Positions 33,782 to 41,383 of a stretch of 64,000 bases of DNA are shown piece by piece. A program made the position numbers and the translations under genes. The notes below the pieces were generated by a model. The model did not search any database. It was given only the letters and a program-made list of their open reading frames with translations, and was not told the origin of the DNA. Each line of letters opens with the position of its first letter. Within the stretch, counting starts at the first letter, position 1. The DNA comes from Leucobacter aridicollis (GTDB lineage: Bacteria > Actinomycetota > Actinomycetes > Actinomycetales > Microbacteriaceae): positions 2,976,001-3,040,000 of the forward strand of contig NZ_JACCBD010000001.1 in the NCBI RefSeq assembly GCF_013409595.1, written 5' to 3'.

Positions 33782-34771
33782 ATGACGCTCCGCTTCGGCC
33801 TCATCGGCCTCGGAATGATGGGACGGCACCACGCTCGTGTCGCCCGCGAAGTCGAAGGCGTCGAGCTCGTCGCCGTTGCAGACGCAATGGGTGACCCGCA
33901 CGGCGTCGCCGGGAGCCTTCCGCTGTACGACTCCGTCGACGCGCTCATTGAGCACGGCGTCGACGCGGTCGTGGTCGCTGTCCCGACACAGTTTCACGAG
34001 GAAGTCGGACTGAAGCTCGCTGCGGCTGGCGTGCACGCGCTGATCGAGAAGCCTGTCGCGCACTCGCTCGAGGCGGGGACCCGCCTTGTCGAGGCGTTCG
34101 AGGCGAAGGATCTCGTGGGCGCTGTCGGTCATATCGAGCGCTTCAATCCCGCACTTGTGAGCCTCCGCAAGCGGCTCGAGAACGGTGATCTCGGTGAGGT
34201 CTACCAGATCCATACACGCCGCCAGGGCCCGTTCCCCGCGCGTATCGCCGACGTCGGCGTCATGAAGGACCTCGGCAGCCACGACGTTGACCTGACGGCG
34301 TGGCTCGCACGTTCCGACTACACGCAGGTCGCCGCGCAGACCGCGTTCCGGTCCGGCCGCGCCCACGAAGACATGGTGAGCATCTCTGCGAAGCTCGCGA
34401 ACGGGATCATCACCGACCACGTCGTGAACTGGCTCACGCCGTTCAAGGAACGCCTCACGCTCGTCACGGGCGAGCGCGGTTCGTTCATTGCTGACACGCT
34501 CACCGCCGACCTCACGTTCTACGAGAACGGCACGCACACCACGGAGTGGGAGGCTGTCACGTCGTTCCGCGGCGTGAGTGAAGGCACTGTCACCCGATTC
34601 CAGCTTGAGAAGCGCGAGCCGCTGAAGGCCGAGCACGAGGCGTTCCGCGACCGCATCCTCGGCACCGCGACCGAGATCGTCACGCTCCGTGAGGGCCTGC
34701 AGGTGTTGCGCGTCTGCGAGGCCGCTCTTGAGTCGGCACAGACCGGCGCGACCGTCGCCATCGCGGGCTAG
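33782..34771 (+). CDS. Gfo/Idh/MocA-family sugar oxidoreductase (GnnA/WbpB-like)
   Basis: A 329-residue NAD(P)-dependent dehydrogenase: RFGLIGLGMMGRHHARVARE (Rossmann), LIEKPVAHSLEAG (EKP motif, catalytic-type Lys), GHIERFNPAL and DLGSHDVDL (conserved His/Asp). GHIERFNP is typical of the UDP-GlcNAc/UDP-GlcNAcA 3-dehydrogenases (GnnA, WbpB, WlbA). The LpxA-like acyltransferase begins 3 nt downstream, so the pair is one unit; GnnA and LpxA also cooperate in making 3-amino GlcNAc derivatives in some Gram-negatives. ATG 33782 has AAGGAG upstream, giving a clear site. The product sugar is inferred. Confidence 0.86.
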   Translation: MTLRFGLIGLGMMGRHHARVAREVEGVELVAVADAMGDPHGVAGSLPLYDSVDALIEHGVDAVVVAVPTQFHEEVGLKLAAAGVHALIEKPVAHSLEAGTRLVEAFEAKDLVGAVGHIERFNPALVSLRKRLENGDLGEVYQIHTRRQGPFPARIADVGVMKDLGSHDVDLTAWLARSDYTQVAAQTAFRSGRAHEDMVSISAKLANGIITDHVVNWLTPFKERLTLVTGERGSFIADTLTADLTFYENGTHTTEWEAVTSFRGVSEGTVTRFQLEKREPLKAEHEAFRDRILGTATEIVTLREGLQVLRVCEAALESAQTGATVAIAG

Positions 34772-34774
34772 CTC

Positions 34775-35509
34775 GTGAGCGATTCGAAGATTAGCCCGCT
34801 CGCCTACGTCGGTCCAGGCGTTGTGCTTGGCGCGGATGTAACGATCGGCCCCGGCGCTGTGATCCTTGGCCCGTGCACGATCGGCGACAACGTGTGGATC
34901 GGCCCCGGCGCCCAGATCGGCGCACCGCCGGAAATGACCGACCAGCCGCAGAACGCTGCCTGGACTGGTGACCTCACCCACGCCGGCGTCCGTATTGGCG
35001 CTGGCGCCGTCATCCGGGAGGGCGCAGTGATCCACCAGGGAAGCTACCGCGAAACGACCGTCGGCGCGGGCTCTTGGATCCTCAACCGCGCGTACCTGGC
35101 GCACGACGTGTTGCTTGGCGCTGGCACCACCGTTTCGGCTGGGGTCTCTATCGGTGGCCACTGCGTCATCGGCGATCGGGTCAACATCGGGATGAACGCG
35201 AGCGTGCACCAGCGTCGCTTCATCGGGGCGGGCAGCATGATCGGCATGGGCACTCCCGTCGCGCGCGACGTGCCGCCGCACTCGAAGGCGTTTGGCGTGC
35301 CTGCCCGAGTGCGGGGCGTCAATACTGTCGGAATGTCCAGGCAGGGCATCCCCGCGGCAGAAATCGACTCCCTTGTCGCCGCGTACGCCTCGGGCGATCT
35401 CCTGCTCGCCGAGCTCGACCTGGCGCAGTTCAGCACGGGCCTCGCGGCGGATCTCGCTCAGTGGGTGGGTCGTGACGACCGGAACGTGATGACCGCCACC
35501 CTCAGGTAA
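34775..35509 (+). CDS. LpxA-like left-handed beta-helix acyltransferase
   Basis: A 244-residue hexapeptide-repeat enzyme: GPGVVLGADVTIGPGAVILG, CTIGDNVWIGPGAQIGAPPE, then IREGAVIHQGS, AYLAHDVLLG, SIGGHCVIGD, ASVHQRRFIG and DVPPHSKAFGVPARVRGVN plus VGMSRQGI, an arrangement typical of LpxA. His110, His129 and His145 match E. coli His125 (catalytic), His144 and His160, while the His122 position is Tyr107. Gram-positives lack lipid A, so it likely acylates or acetylates a UDP-amino sugar made with the upstream oxidoreductase. It is cotranscribed with that gene and ends at a strong hairpin. The acyl donor and sugar are unknown. Confidence 0.85.
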   Translation: MSDSKISPLAYVGPGVVLGADVTIGPGAVILGPCTIGDNVWIGPGAQIGAPPEMTDQPQNAAWTGDLTHAGVRIGAGAVIREGAVIHQGSYRETTVGAGSWILNRAYLAHDVLLGAGTTVSAGVSIGGHCVIGDRVNIGMNASVHQRRFIGAGSMIGMGTPVARDVPPHSKAFGVPARVRGVNTVGMSRQGIPAAEIDSLVAAYASGDLLLAELDLAQFSTGLAADLAQWVGRDDRNVMTATLR

Positions 35510-35512
35510 GTT

Positions 35513-35534
35513 CGCCGGGAACTTCGTCCCGGCG
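35513..35534. terminator. Hairpin terminator between LpxA-like gene and GT2
   Basis: CGCCGGGA (35513-35520) pairs perfectly with TCCCGGCG (35527-35534) around loop ACTTCG, in the convergent gap, so it can serve both genes. Confidence 0.75.
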
Positions 35535-35547
35535 CCCACACGGGAGG

Positions 35548-36390
35548 CTACTTGTCCCCGGGCAACCCTGAGCCGACGAATCGGCGGAAGAGGACTCGCT
35601 TGAGCGACGCCGGCATCAGCCGGTAGACGCCTTTGACGACAACGTTGCGCACGTACTGCGTGCGGGTGATGAACCCGATCCGCAGCATCTCGCGCTGCAG
35701 CCTCCACTCCGTCTTCGCTTCCTGCCAGCCCCCGCGGCGGGCGAAGGCGCCGGCGCCAACCCGATACCTCACGAGCGGCTCGGCGATGTTCTCGACCCGC
35801 GCGCCCGAGGCGATGAGCCGCACGCCGAGCCAGTAGTCTTCCATCTTTCCGAGCGGTTGGTAGCGGCCGACAGCGTCGAGTGCGGAGACCCGGTACATCA
35901 TCGTGGGATGGTTGAAGGGATTGTGGGTACGGGCGTGCTCGCGGATCCGATCTGCCCCGGTCGGGGGCACCCTGACGGCCGCGACGATGGCAGCGTCGCT
36001 CTCGAACTCGGCCATGCCGGTCCCGACAAGATCGGCCCCCTCGTTCATGATCGCCCACTGCTTGCGGAAGCGCTGAGGGTCTGAGACGTCGTCGGCGTCC
36101 ATGCGGGCAACCACCGGGTAGGCGCACGCGTCGAGACCCGCGTTGAGGGCGACGGTCAGGCCGCGGTTCTCCGGAAGCCGCACGATCCGGACGGGGATCG
36201 GGCTGTCGCGCTCGATGCGCGCGAGCTCGGCTTCCAATGGCGCTGGCACGGGCCCGTCCTGGACGATCACCGCTTCGGCGGGTCGCACCACCTGATCGTC
36301 AACGCTGCTCTCGTAGGCCAACCGTAGGAACGCGGGGGTGTCGCCGGCGTACACAGGCAGCAGGAGCGAGAATTCGGGGGCAGTCACCAT
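35548..36390 (-). CDS. GT2 glycosyltransferase (WcaA/beta-glycosyltransferase-like)
   Basis: A 280-residue GT-A enzyme: EFSLLLPVYAGDTPAFLRLA, AVIVQDGPVPAPLE, LPENRGLTVALNAGLDAC, VVARMDADDVSDPQRFRKQW (DxDD metal site) and GKMEDYWLGVRLIASG (catalytic ED/W region). It closely follows amylovoran/galactosyltransferase-type GT2 enzymes. It would add a sugar to the lipid-linked chain in the cytoplasm. ATG 36390 is used; GTG 36387 in the next codon is an alternative. It is convergent with the LpxA-like gene, and upstream lies the XRE regulator on the same strand after 69 nt. Specificity unknown. Confidence 0.85.
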   Translation of the reverse strand: MVTAPEFSLLLPVYAGDTPAFLRLAYESSVDDQVVRPAEAVIVQDGPVPAPLEAELARIERDSPIPVRIVRLPENRGLTVALNAGLDACAYPVVARMDADDVSDPQRFRKQWAIMNEGADLVGTGMAEFESDAAIVAAVRVPPTGADRIREHARTHNPFNHPTMMYRVSALDAVGRYQPLGKMEDYWLGVRLIASGARVENIAEPLVRYRVGAGAFARRGGWQEAKTEWRLQREMLRIGFITRTQYVRNVVVKGVYRLMPASLKRVLFRRFVGSGLPGDK

Positions 36391-36459
36391 AGCCTCACCA
36401 GCTTAGCCGGAGCAGCGCCGCCCCACCCCGCCCTCACGCCGCCGCGCCAACGCCGCCTG

Positions 36460-36960
36460 CTATTCGAGCGAGATGACGACGACGCCGCTCTCGCCGGTCT
36501 CGACGCGCATGACCTCCCCGACGAGCCCGCGCGCGATGTGGTCCATCAGTGCCTCCATGTCGATCTCGGAGGCCTCCGCAAGCCCGGGAATGCGGTCCCA
36601 GATCTGCGCCCCAAACCTCACGAGTCCGATCGGCACGGTGATCACTGTCGGCGTCTCCTTCTGCGGATCCTCAACCCGCACGACAACCTTGGTCGTCACA
36701 TGCGCGGAGGAGGCCGCCCGCGATCCGACGAGCGCGCCCGGTGTTCGTTTCAGCACCGCCGGATCGCCTTGGAGCAGTTCGTCGACGGTGCAATCAAGCG
36801 CCTCGGCGAGTGGCCGGAGCATTCCGACGTCTGGCATCGATTGTTCGGTCTCCCACTTCGAGACCGCTTGAGCGGACACCCCGAGCCTCGCGGCGAGACC
36901 TTCCTGTGTCCACCCGCGCTGACGTCGCGCCTCGGCGACGAACGATCCGATTCCGGCCAT
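36460..36960 (-). CDS. XRE-family transcriptional regulator with C-terminal extension
   Basis: A 166-residue DNA-binding protein. Residues about 5-65 form a helix-turn-helix: RRQRGWTQEGLAARLGVSAQ followed by AVSKWETEQSMPDVGMLRPL and LDCTVDELL, typical of XRE/Cro repressors. The remaining 100 residues are beta-rich (VTTKVVVRVEDP; TVITVPIGLVRFG) and end MRVETGESGVVVISLE; I do not recognise this part, though it resembles SHOCT-less anti-sigma-like beta domains only vaguely. ATG 36960 has GAGGAG upstream. It may control the neighbouring GT gene or be unrelated. Targets are unknown. Confidence 0.85.
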   Translation of the reverse strand: MAGIGSFVAEARRQRGWTQEGLAARLGVSAQAVSKWETEQSMPDVGMLRPLAEALDCTVDELLQGDPAVLKRTPGALVGSRAASSAHVTTKVVVRVEDPQKETPTVITVPIGLVRFGAQIWDRIPGLAEASEIDMEALMDHIARGLVGEVMRVETGESGVVVISLE

Positions 36961-37140
36961 GTTCCACTCCTCCGCTCGCACTCATCCTGCCTCTCGAGCG
37001 TATCGAGCAAACGAGGCAGAGCGCCTCGAGAGTCACGCGAACCGGCCAACCTGCCAGTTGCGCTCGCGTGCTGGAACAACCGCTGGTTGCGCCACAGCGG
37101 CGCCGTCCTAGCAACGGTTGGGCTCGCCCCGCCTCCGAAC

Positions 37141-37174
37141 GCCGCGGGCCGGGGCACAGACCCCGGCCCGCGGC
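37141..37174 (-). terminator. Strong hairpin terminator after SDR gene
   Basis: GCCGCGGGCCGGGG (37141-37154) pairs perfectly over 14 bp with 37161-37174 around loop CACAGA, 12 nt past the SDR stop on the minus strand. The rest of the 36961-37186 interval shows nothing else clear. Confidence 0.75.
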
Positions 37175-37186
37175 GCCCCAGTGCGC

Positions 37187-38191
37187 TTACTGGACCGACC
37201 AGCCGCCGTCAGACGTGAGGATCGCGCCGTTGATGTTCACGCCGTCGTCGCTCAGCAGGAAGGTGATCGACGCCGCGAGCTGTTCGGCGGTCGCGACCGA
37301 CGGGATCGCGTCTTGGAACGGCTTCAGGCGCGCGCTGCCGAACTCCGACACGTTTGCCGGGAAGGGGATACCGGTGGCAACGCCTCCAGGGGCGACGGCG
37401 TTGACGCGCAGGCCCTCGGTCGCGTACATGAATGCCGCGCTCTTGGTGAGGCCGATGACGCCGTGCTTGGACGCGGTGTAGGCGTTGCCCGAGGCGTTGC
37501 CGCGAATGCCGGCCTCCGACGAGATGTTCACGATCGAGCCGGCGCCAGCCGCGCGCATCGCAGGCACAACGGCCCGGGTGAGCTTGAAGACACCCGTGAG
37601 GTTGATGCCGATGACACGGTCCCAGATCTCATCGCTCGTCTCGTGAATCGGCGAGAAGTCGTCGTTCACGCCGGCGATGTTCGCGAGTCCGTCAATGCGG
37701 TCGCCAGCAGCCGCGAGGATCTTGTCGATGTCGTCCTGCTTGGTGACGTCACCGGCGACTGGGACGACGCTCCCCTCGGGCGCGCCCTCGGCAAGCTCAG
37801 CGAGCTTCTCGGCGGAGATGTCGACGGCGACCACCCGGCCGCCCTCGCGGACGATTCGCGAGGCGGTGGCGCGGCCGATTCCGCTCGCGGCGCCCGTAAC
37901 GATGACGGTCTTGCCGTCGAAGCGGCCGCCCGTGACGCGTTCACGCCATGCGCCCCTGTCGGTATCCTCGGGAAGTTCACCGCCGTTGACCGAACGCACG
38001 AGGTCGTTGACGACGGATTGGGGCATCTGTCCCTGGCTGAGCGCGACGAGTTGCTGGAGCGGCAGCGCGCGCACCGGGGTAAGCGAGTCGGCGTCGCCTC
38101 CGGACTGGGCGAGCATCGCGCGGATTGCCGCGCCGCCCTCCGGGTGATCGAGCCAGTCGCCGATGGTGCTGTTGGCGGTGAGTGTGGACAT
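37187..38191 (-). CDS. Short-chain dehydrogenase/reductase with N-terminal helical extension
   Basis: A 334-residue NAD(P)-dependent oxidoreductase. Residues about 86-334 are a classical SDR: KTVIVTGAASGIGRATASRI (TGxxxGIG), VDISAEKLAELA, IAGVNDD (NAG-like motif), NISSEAGIRGNASGNAYTAS (catalytic Ser and YxxxK with YTASK), and VNAVAPGGVATGI. Residues 1-85 are an unusual extension (TIGDWLDHPEGGAAIRAML; PLQQLVALSQGQMPQSVV), alpha-helical and not part of the SDR fold. ATG 38191 follows GAGGGAGG; frames upstream lie over the divergent TetR gene. Substrate is unknown; the divergent TetR may regulate it. Confidence 0.88.
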   Translation of the reverse strand: MSTLTANSTIGDWLDHPEGGAAIRAMLAQSGGDADSLTPVRALPLQQLVALSQGQMPQSVVNDLVRSVNGGELPEDTDRGAWRERVTGGRFDGKTVIVTGAASGIGRATASRIVREGGRVVAVDISAEKLAELAEGAPEGSVVPVAGDVTKQDDIDKILAAAGDRIDGLANIAGVNDDFSPIHETSDEIWDRVIGINLTGVFKLTRAVVPAMRAAGAGSIVNISSEAGIRGNASGNAYTASKHGVIGLTKSAAFMYATEGLRVNAVAPGGVATGIPFPANVSEFGSARLKPFQDAIPSVATAEQLAASITFLLSDDGVNINGAILTSDGGWSVQ

Positions 38192-38309
38192 GGGGCCTCC
38201 CTCGGTGGATGTCCCTGCCCTGCGCAAGGACGAGCACCTCCAGGCTACTCCAACACGTGTCGGAGACACAGGGCGTTCGTTCGCGGCGTACGAGTCGCGG
38301 TTTTCCTGC

Positions 38310-38315
38310 CAGAAT
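38310..38315 (+). promoter_or_regulatory. -10-like CAGAAT for tetR (leaderless)
   Basis: CAGAAT is followed by seven bases and ATG 38323. It lies in the 131-nt divergent region shared with the SDR gene. Confidence 0.45.
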
Positions 38316-38322
38316 CGACGGT

Positions 38323-38880
38323 ATGGATCCACGCGCGGCACACACTCAGACGCTTCTGCGCACGGCGATCGTGGCACTCGCGTCTGACCGGCCCATCACC
38401 GACATCACGGTGAAAGACATCATCGAGCTCGCGGGCGTGAACCGCTCGAGCTTCTACCAGCACTTCGAGAGCCGCGAGGAGCTCCTCGCGGCCGCGCTCG
38501 AGCACATCGAGACCGAGATGGCGCGCGCCGACGAGCCGGTGGTCATCACCGATCCCACTCGCCCGCCGGCGGAGCTCGTGCGCTTCATGCATCACTTCGC
38601 CGACCACGCTGGCCTCTATCGCGGCGTCTTCGGCCCGCACGGATCCGCGCTCGTCGTCGCGCGCGTGCGCGCCAGGATCCTCGCGCTCGTCCGCGCCGGG
38701 ATCCTCCTCTCGCCGGAGTATCGGCGCCTCACCGATCTTCCTGTCGACATCGAGGCCGCCGGCACCTCGGGGGCGCTGCTCGGCGTCATCGAGGCGTGGC
38801 TCGCCCAGGATCCGCTGCCGGCTCCAGAGACCGCCGCGAACTGGATGTGGAGCTTCCTCACGCGCATGCACTCCCAGTAG
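38323..38880 (+). CDS. TetR-family transcriptional regulator
   Basis: A 185-residue regulator. The N-terminal helix-turn-helix PITDITVKDIIELAGVNRSS followed by FYQHFESREELLAAALEH is the TetR signature; the rest is an alpha-helical ligand-binding domain (LVRFMHHFADHAGLYRGVFG) ending with NWMWSFLTRMHS. TetR proteins often repress a divergent enzyme gene, here the SDR at 37187-38191, in response to its substrate. The ATG 38323 choice is supported by CAGAAT 7 nt upstream; the longer frame reads back through the SDR promoter. Confidence 0.9.
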   Translation: MDPRAAHTQTLLRTAIVALASDRPITDITVKDIIELAGVNRSSFYQHFESREELLAAALEHIETEMARADEPVVITDPTRPPAELVRFMHHFADHAGLYRGVFGPHGSALVVARVRARILALVRAGILLSPEYRRLTDLPVDIEAAGTSGALLGVIEAWLAQDPLPAPETAANWMWSFLTRMHSQ

Positions 38881-38923
38881 GGGCGCGCACGCACTCCGCG
38901 CAGTGTCGCGCGGCGCGGCGGCG

Positions 38924-39904
38924 CTAGGAGCGGCGCTCGACCTTCTCGAGCCGCTCGATCTCGATCATCACGTCGACGGGGACGCCCGTGTCGCGCAGCA
39001 CGTCGCGCGTCGACCGGGGGTTGGTGCGCATGCCCTCGCGCCAACCGCGCTTCAGGCAGTCACGCAGCTGAGCGCGGTCGCTCGACGCTCGAAAGGTCCG
39101 GATCCAGCGGCGCACGCTCGCGCCAAAGTACAGGAACTTCTCCCAGCCGTAGAGCGCGTCGGAGCGGCGGAACACCCAGAGCTTGTTTCGCACCTCAAAG
39201 AAGAAGCGGGGGCCGGGGTCGGCGTCGCTCGAGCCGCGCTTCGCGGTCTTGTGGGTGACGACCGAGGCCGGCGTGTAAATGCCCCGGGCGCCGCGGAGCA
39301 GCCGTGCCGAGTACTCGAAGTCGTCGTTCCACAGGAAGTAGTCGGCGATCGGCAGCCCGAGCTCGCGCACGCGGGCGGCGCGCAGGAACGCGGAGACGAA
39401 CGAGATCGACCGGATCTCCATCCCGCCGGCAGCCGCGGCGCGGTCGCGCTCGGCCTGGCCGGCGCGGATCTTGGCCTTCGGCGTGTTCATCGGATGGTCC
39501 TCGCCGTCAGTCCAGACGACGCGCGAGCCCATCACGGCGAGATCGTCCCGGCCTGAAGCGCGGTAGCGCTCGTGCGTCTCGAGGGCGCCGGCGAGGGCGT
39601 CGGGCCCTGGGACAGTGTCGTCGTCCATCACCCAGACCCAGTCGGTCTCCTCATCGACGACGGCGGCGGCGATGCCGACGGCGAAGCCGCCCGCCCCGCC
39701 AGTGTTCTTGTCGAGCTTGATGAGCCGAGCGCACTCGCCCCACTCGGCGAGCCGTTCCTCGGCGAACTCGGTCGAGCCGTCGGTCGAGGCGTTGTCGACG
39801 ACAACGAGCCGGTCGACGGGTCGCGACTGCGCCGCGAGCGCGTCGAGCGCCTCCGCGAGCAATTCGCGTCGATTAAAGGCGACCAGTACTGCAGTGACCC
39901 GCAT
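38924..39904 (-). CDS. GT2 glycosyltransferase, GlfT1-like
   Basis: A 326-residue GT-A enzyme: VTAVLVAFNRRELLAEALDA, LVVVDNASTDGSTEFAEE, LDKNTGGAGGFAVGIAAAV, WVWVMDDDTVPGPDAL (DDD), YFLWNDDFEYSARLLRG (NDDFE catalytic base region) and VVTHKTAK. TGGAGGF plus DDD plus NDD and His patterns fit the galactofuranosyl/rhamnosyl GT2 group, like the gene at 28.8 kb. It may be the initiating GlfT1 of the galactan. ATG 39904 has AAAGGG five bases upstream. It is downstream of the LCP gene by 48 nt on the opposite end, and convergent with tetR. Confidence 0.82.
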   Translation of the reverse strand: MRVTAVLVAFNRRELLAEALDALAAQSRPVDRLVVVDNASTDGSTEFAEERLAEWGECARLIKLDKNTGGAGGFAVGIAAAVVDEETDWVWVMDDDTVPGPDALAGALETHERYRASGRDDLAVMGSRVVWTDGEDHPMNTPKAKIRAGQAERDRAAAAGGMEIRSISFVSAFLRAARVRELGLPIADYFLWNDDFEYSARLLRGARGIYTPASVVTHKTAKRGSSDADPGPRFFFEVRNKLWVFRRSDALYGWEKFLYFGASVRRWIRTFRASSDRAQLRDCLKRGWREGMRTNPRSTRDVLRDTGVPVDVMIEIERLEKVERRS

Positions 39905-39952
39905 GACCACCCTTTCGTTGCACGTGAAACCCGACCTAGTCTAGGGGATCGC

Positions 39953-41383
39953 TCACTGAGCGTCGCCCTCGGGCTGCGGGCTGGCCGCCGCGACGCCCTG
40001 CGCGACGAGGTCACGAATCACCGTGTAGTCGGGCGCCTCGGGGTCGACGGTGGGCGGTACCAGCTCGACGTTGACAATCTCGTGGCCGCGCGCCTTACCC
40101 GCGAGGTCGACAAATCGCCCAAGCATCGAGTCGGGAATGTCGGTCTTCACGAGCTGCGTTCCGGCCGCGGCGATCTCCTGGAACCGCAGCAGCACGTTCG
40201 TCGGGTTCATCTGGGCGAGGATCGCGGCCTGGAGGTCGCGCTGGCGCTGCATGCGGTCGTAGTCGCCGTTCGCCGAGCCGTACCGTGACCTGGCGAACCA
40301 CTGCGCGTAGTACCCGTTGAGGTGCTGCTCGCCCGGCTCGATCCACTCGTCGACGTTCACGAGCTCGCCCGAGTACTCGTCGATCCCGCCACCGATCGGG
40401 AGTCGCTCGGGGACGTTCACGGTGACCCCGCCGAGCGCGTCAATGATGTTCGAGAATGCGTCCATGTTCAGCAGCACGAAGAACTGCGGGTCGAGGCCCG
40501 TTGCGCCCTGCACCGCGTCCTTCGTCGCCTCGATGCCCGGCTCGGAGCCGCGCTTCGCCGCCTCCGGGTAGAGCCCCCCGTACATGTCGGGGAAGTCCTC
40601 GACCTCCGTATAGACGGCGTTGAGGTAGCAGGTCGTGTAGCAGCCGCCCCAGTCGCCGAACGAGTTGGGTGCGACGCCGAAGCCGTAGGGGTGGATCGCC
40701 GCCATCGGCGACTCCTCGGGGAACGGCATCTCGATGAGCTCGCGCGGCAGGCCGATGATCACGGACTGGCCCGTCTTCGCGTCGACGCTCACGAGCGAGA
40801 TCGAGTCGGGACGCATGCCCTCGCGGTCCGAGCCCGCGTCGGTGCCGAGGAGCAGGATGTTGTAGCGCCCGTCGATCGGGGCGACAGCCGGCGCTCCGAT
40901 GAAGATGCTCCCGATCGCGCCGCGACCGGAGTTGATGAGGGTCGCCGCCCAAGCGGCGCCCGCGACGGGAACGAGGGTGAGGATCACCGAGAGCATCGCA
41001 ACGGGCACCCGCCACTTCGGCTTCACCTTCACGAGCCGGGTGAGCCGGAGGGTATCGATGCCGAGCACGAGCCACATGACGCCGACCCCGACGATGAGCC
41101 ACTGGAGCACGAGCAGAAACAGGCCGTTGGTAAGCACTGACAGCGTCGCGGCGCGCGCGAACAGCAGCCCGAGGAGCGTGATCGCCGCGAACAGCAGCGC
41201 GCCGACGGTCACACCGATCCCGAACCGGCCGAGCCTCCGGTTGCCGGCGAGCAGCTGCGCGCTTCCGGGCAGCAGGAAGCCGAGCACCACGAGCCACCGC
41301 GCCCGCTTGGTCATGAGCGGCGGGGACGACAGATCCGGGGTGCGGATCGGCCGTTCTAGGTCATAGTCCAGGCTTGCGCTCAT
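39953..41383 (-). CDS. LCP (LytR-CpsA-Psr) family glycopolymer-peptidoglycan ligase
   Basis: A 476-residue membrane protein that attaches lipid-linked wall glycans to peptidoglycan outside the cell. Four to five N-terminal hydrophobic segments (about 28-155, more than the usual one) precede the LCP domain: YNILLLGTDAGSDREGMRPD, SISLVSVDAKTG, IIGLPRELIEMPF (R for phosphate binding), GGVTVNVPERLP and WFARSRYGSANGDYDRMQRQ, the characteristic R-x-R and D-x-x-R signature. ATG 41383 overlaps the galE stop (ATGA), so galE and LCP are coupled: UDP-Gal supply and galactan attachment in one operon. Confidence 0.93.
   Translation of the reverse strand: MSASLDYDLERPIRTPDLSSPPLMTKRARWLVVLGFLLPGSAQLLAGNRRLGRFGIGVTVGALLFAAITLLGLLFARAATLSVLTNGLFLLVLQWLIVGVGVMWLVLGIDTLRLTRLVKVKPKWRVPVAMLSVILTLVPVAGAAWAATLINSGRGAIGSIFIGAPAVAPIDGRYNILLLGTDAGSDREGMRPDSISLVSVDAKTGQSVIIGLPRELIEMPFPEESPMAAIHPYGFGVAPNSFGDWGGCYTTCYLNAVYTEVEDFPDMYGGLYPEAAKRGSEPGIEATKDAVQGATGLDPQFFVLLNMDAFSNIIDALGGVTVNVPERLPIGGGIDEYSGELVNVDEWIEPGEQHLNGYYAQWFARSRYGSANGDYDRMQRQRDLQAAILAQMNPTNVLLRFQEIAAAGTQLVKTDIPDSMLGRFVDLAGKARGHEIVNVELVPPTVDPEAPDYTVIRDLVAQGVAAASPQPEGDAQ

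Noticed and set aside
33359-36127. A 922-codon minus-strand open frame opposite wzt, the GnnA/LpxA-like pair and part of a GT2.
   Set aside because: It is rich in Arg, Asp, His and Gly with no family motifs, and covers four well-supported genes. This is the usual antisense shadow in high-GC DNA.
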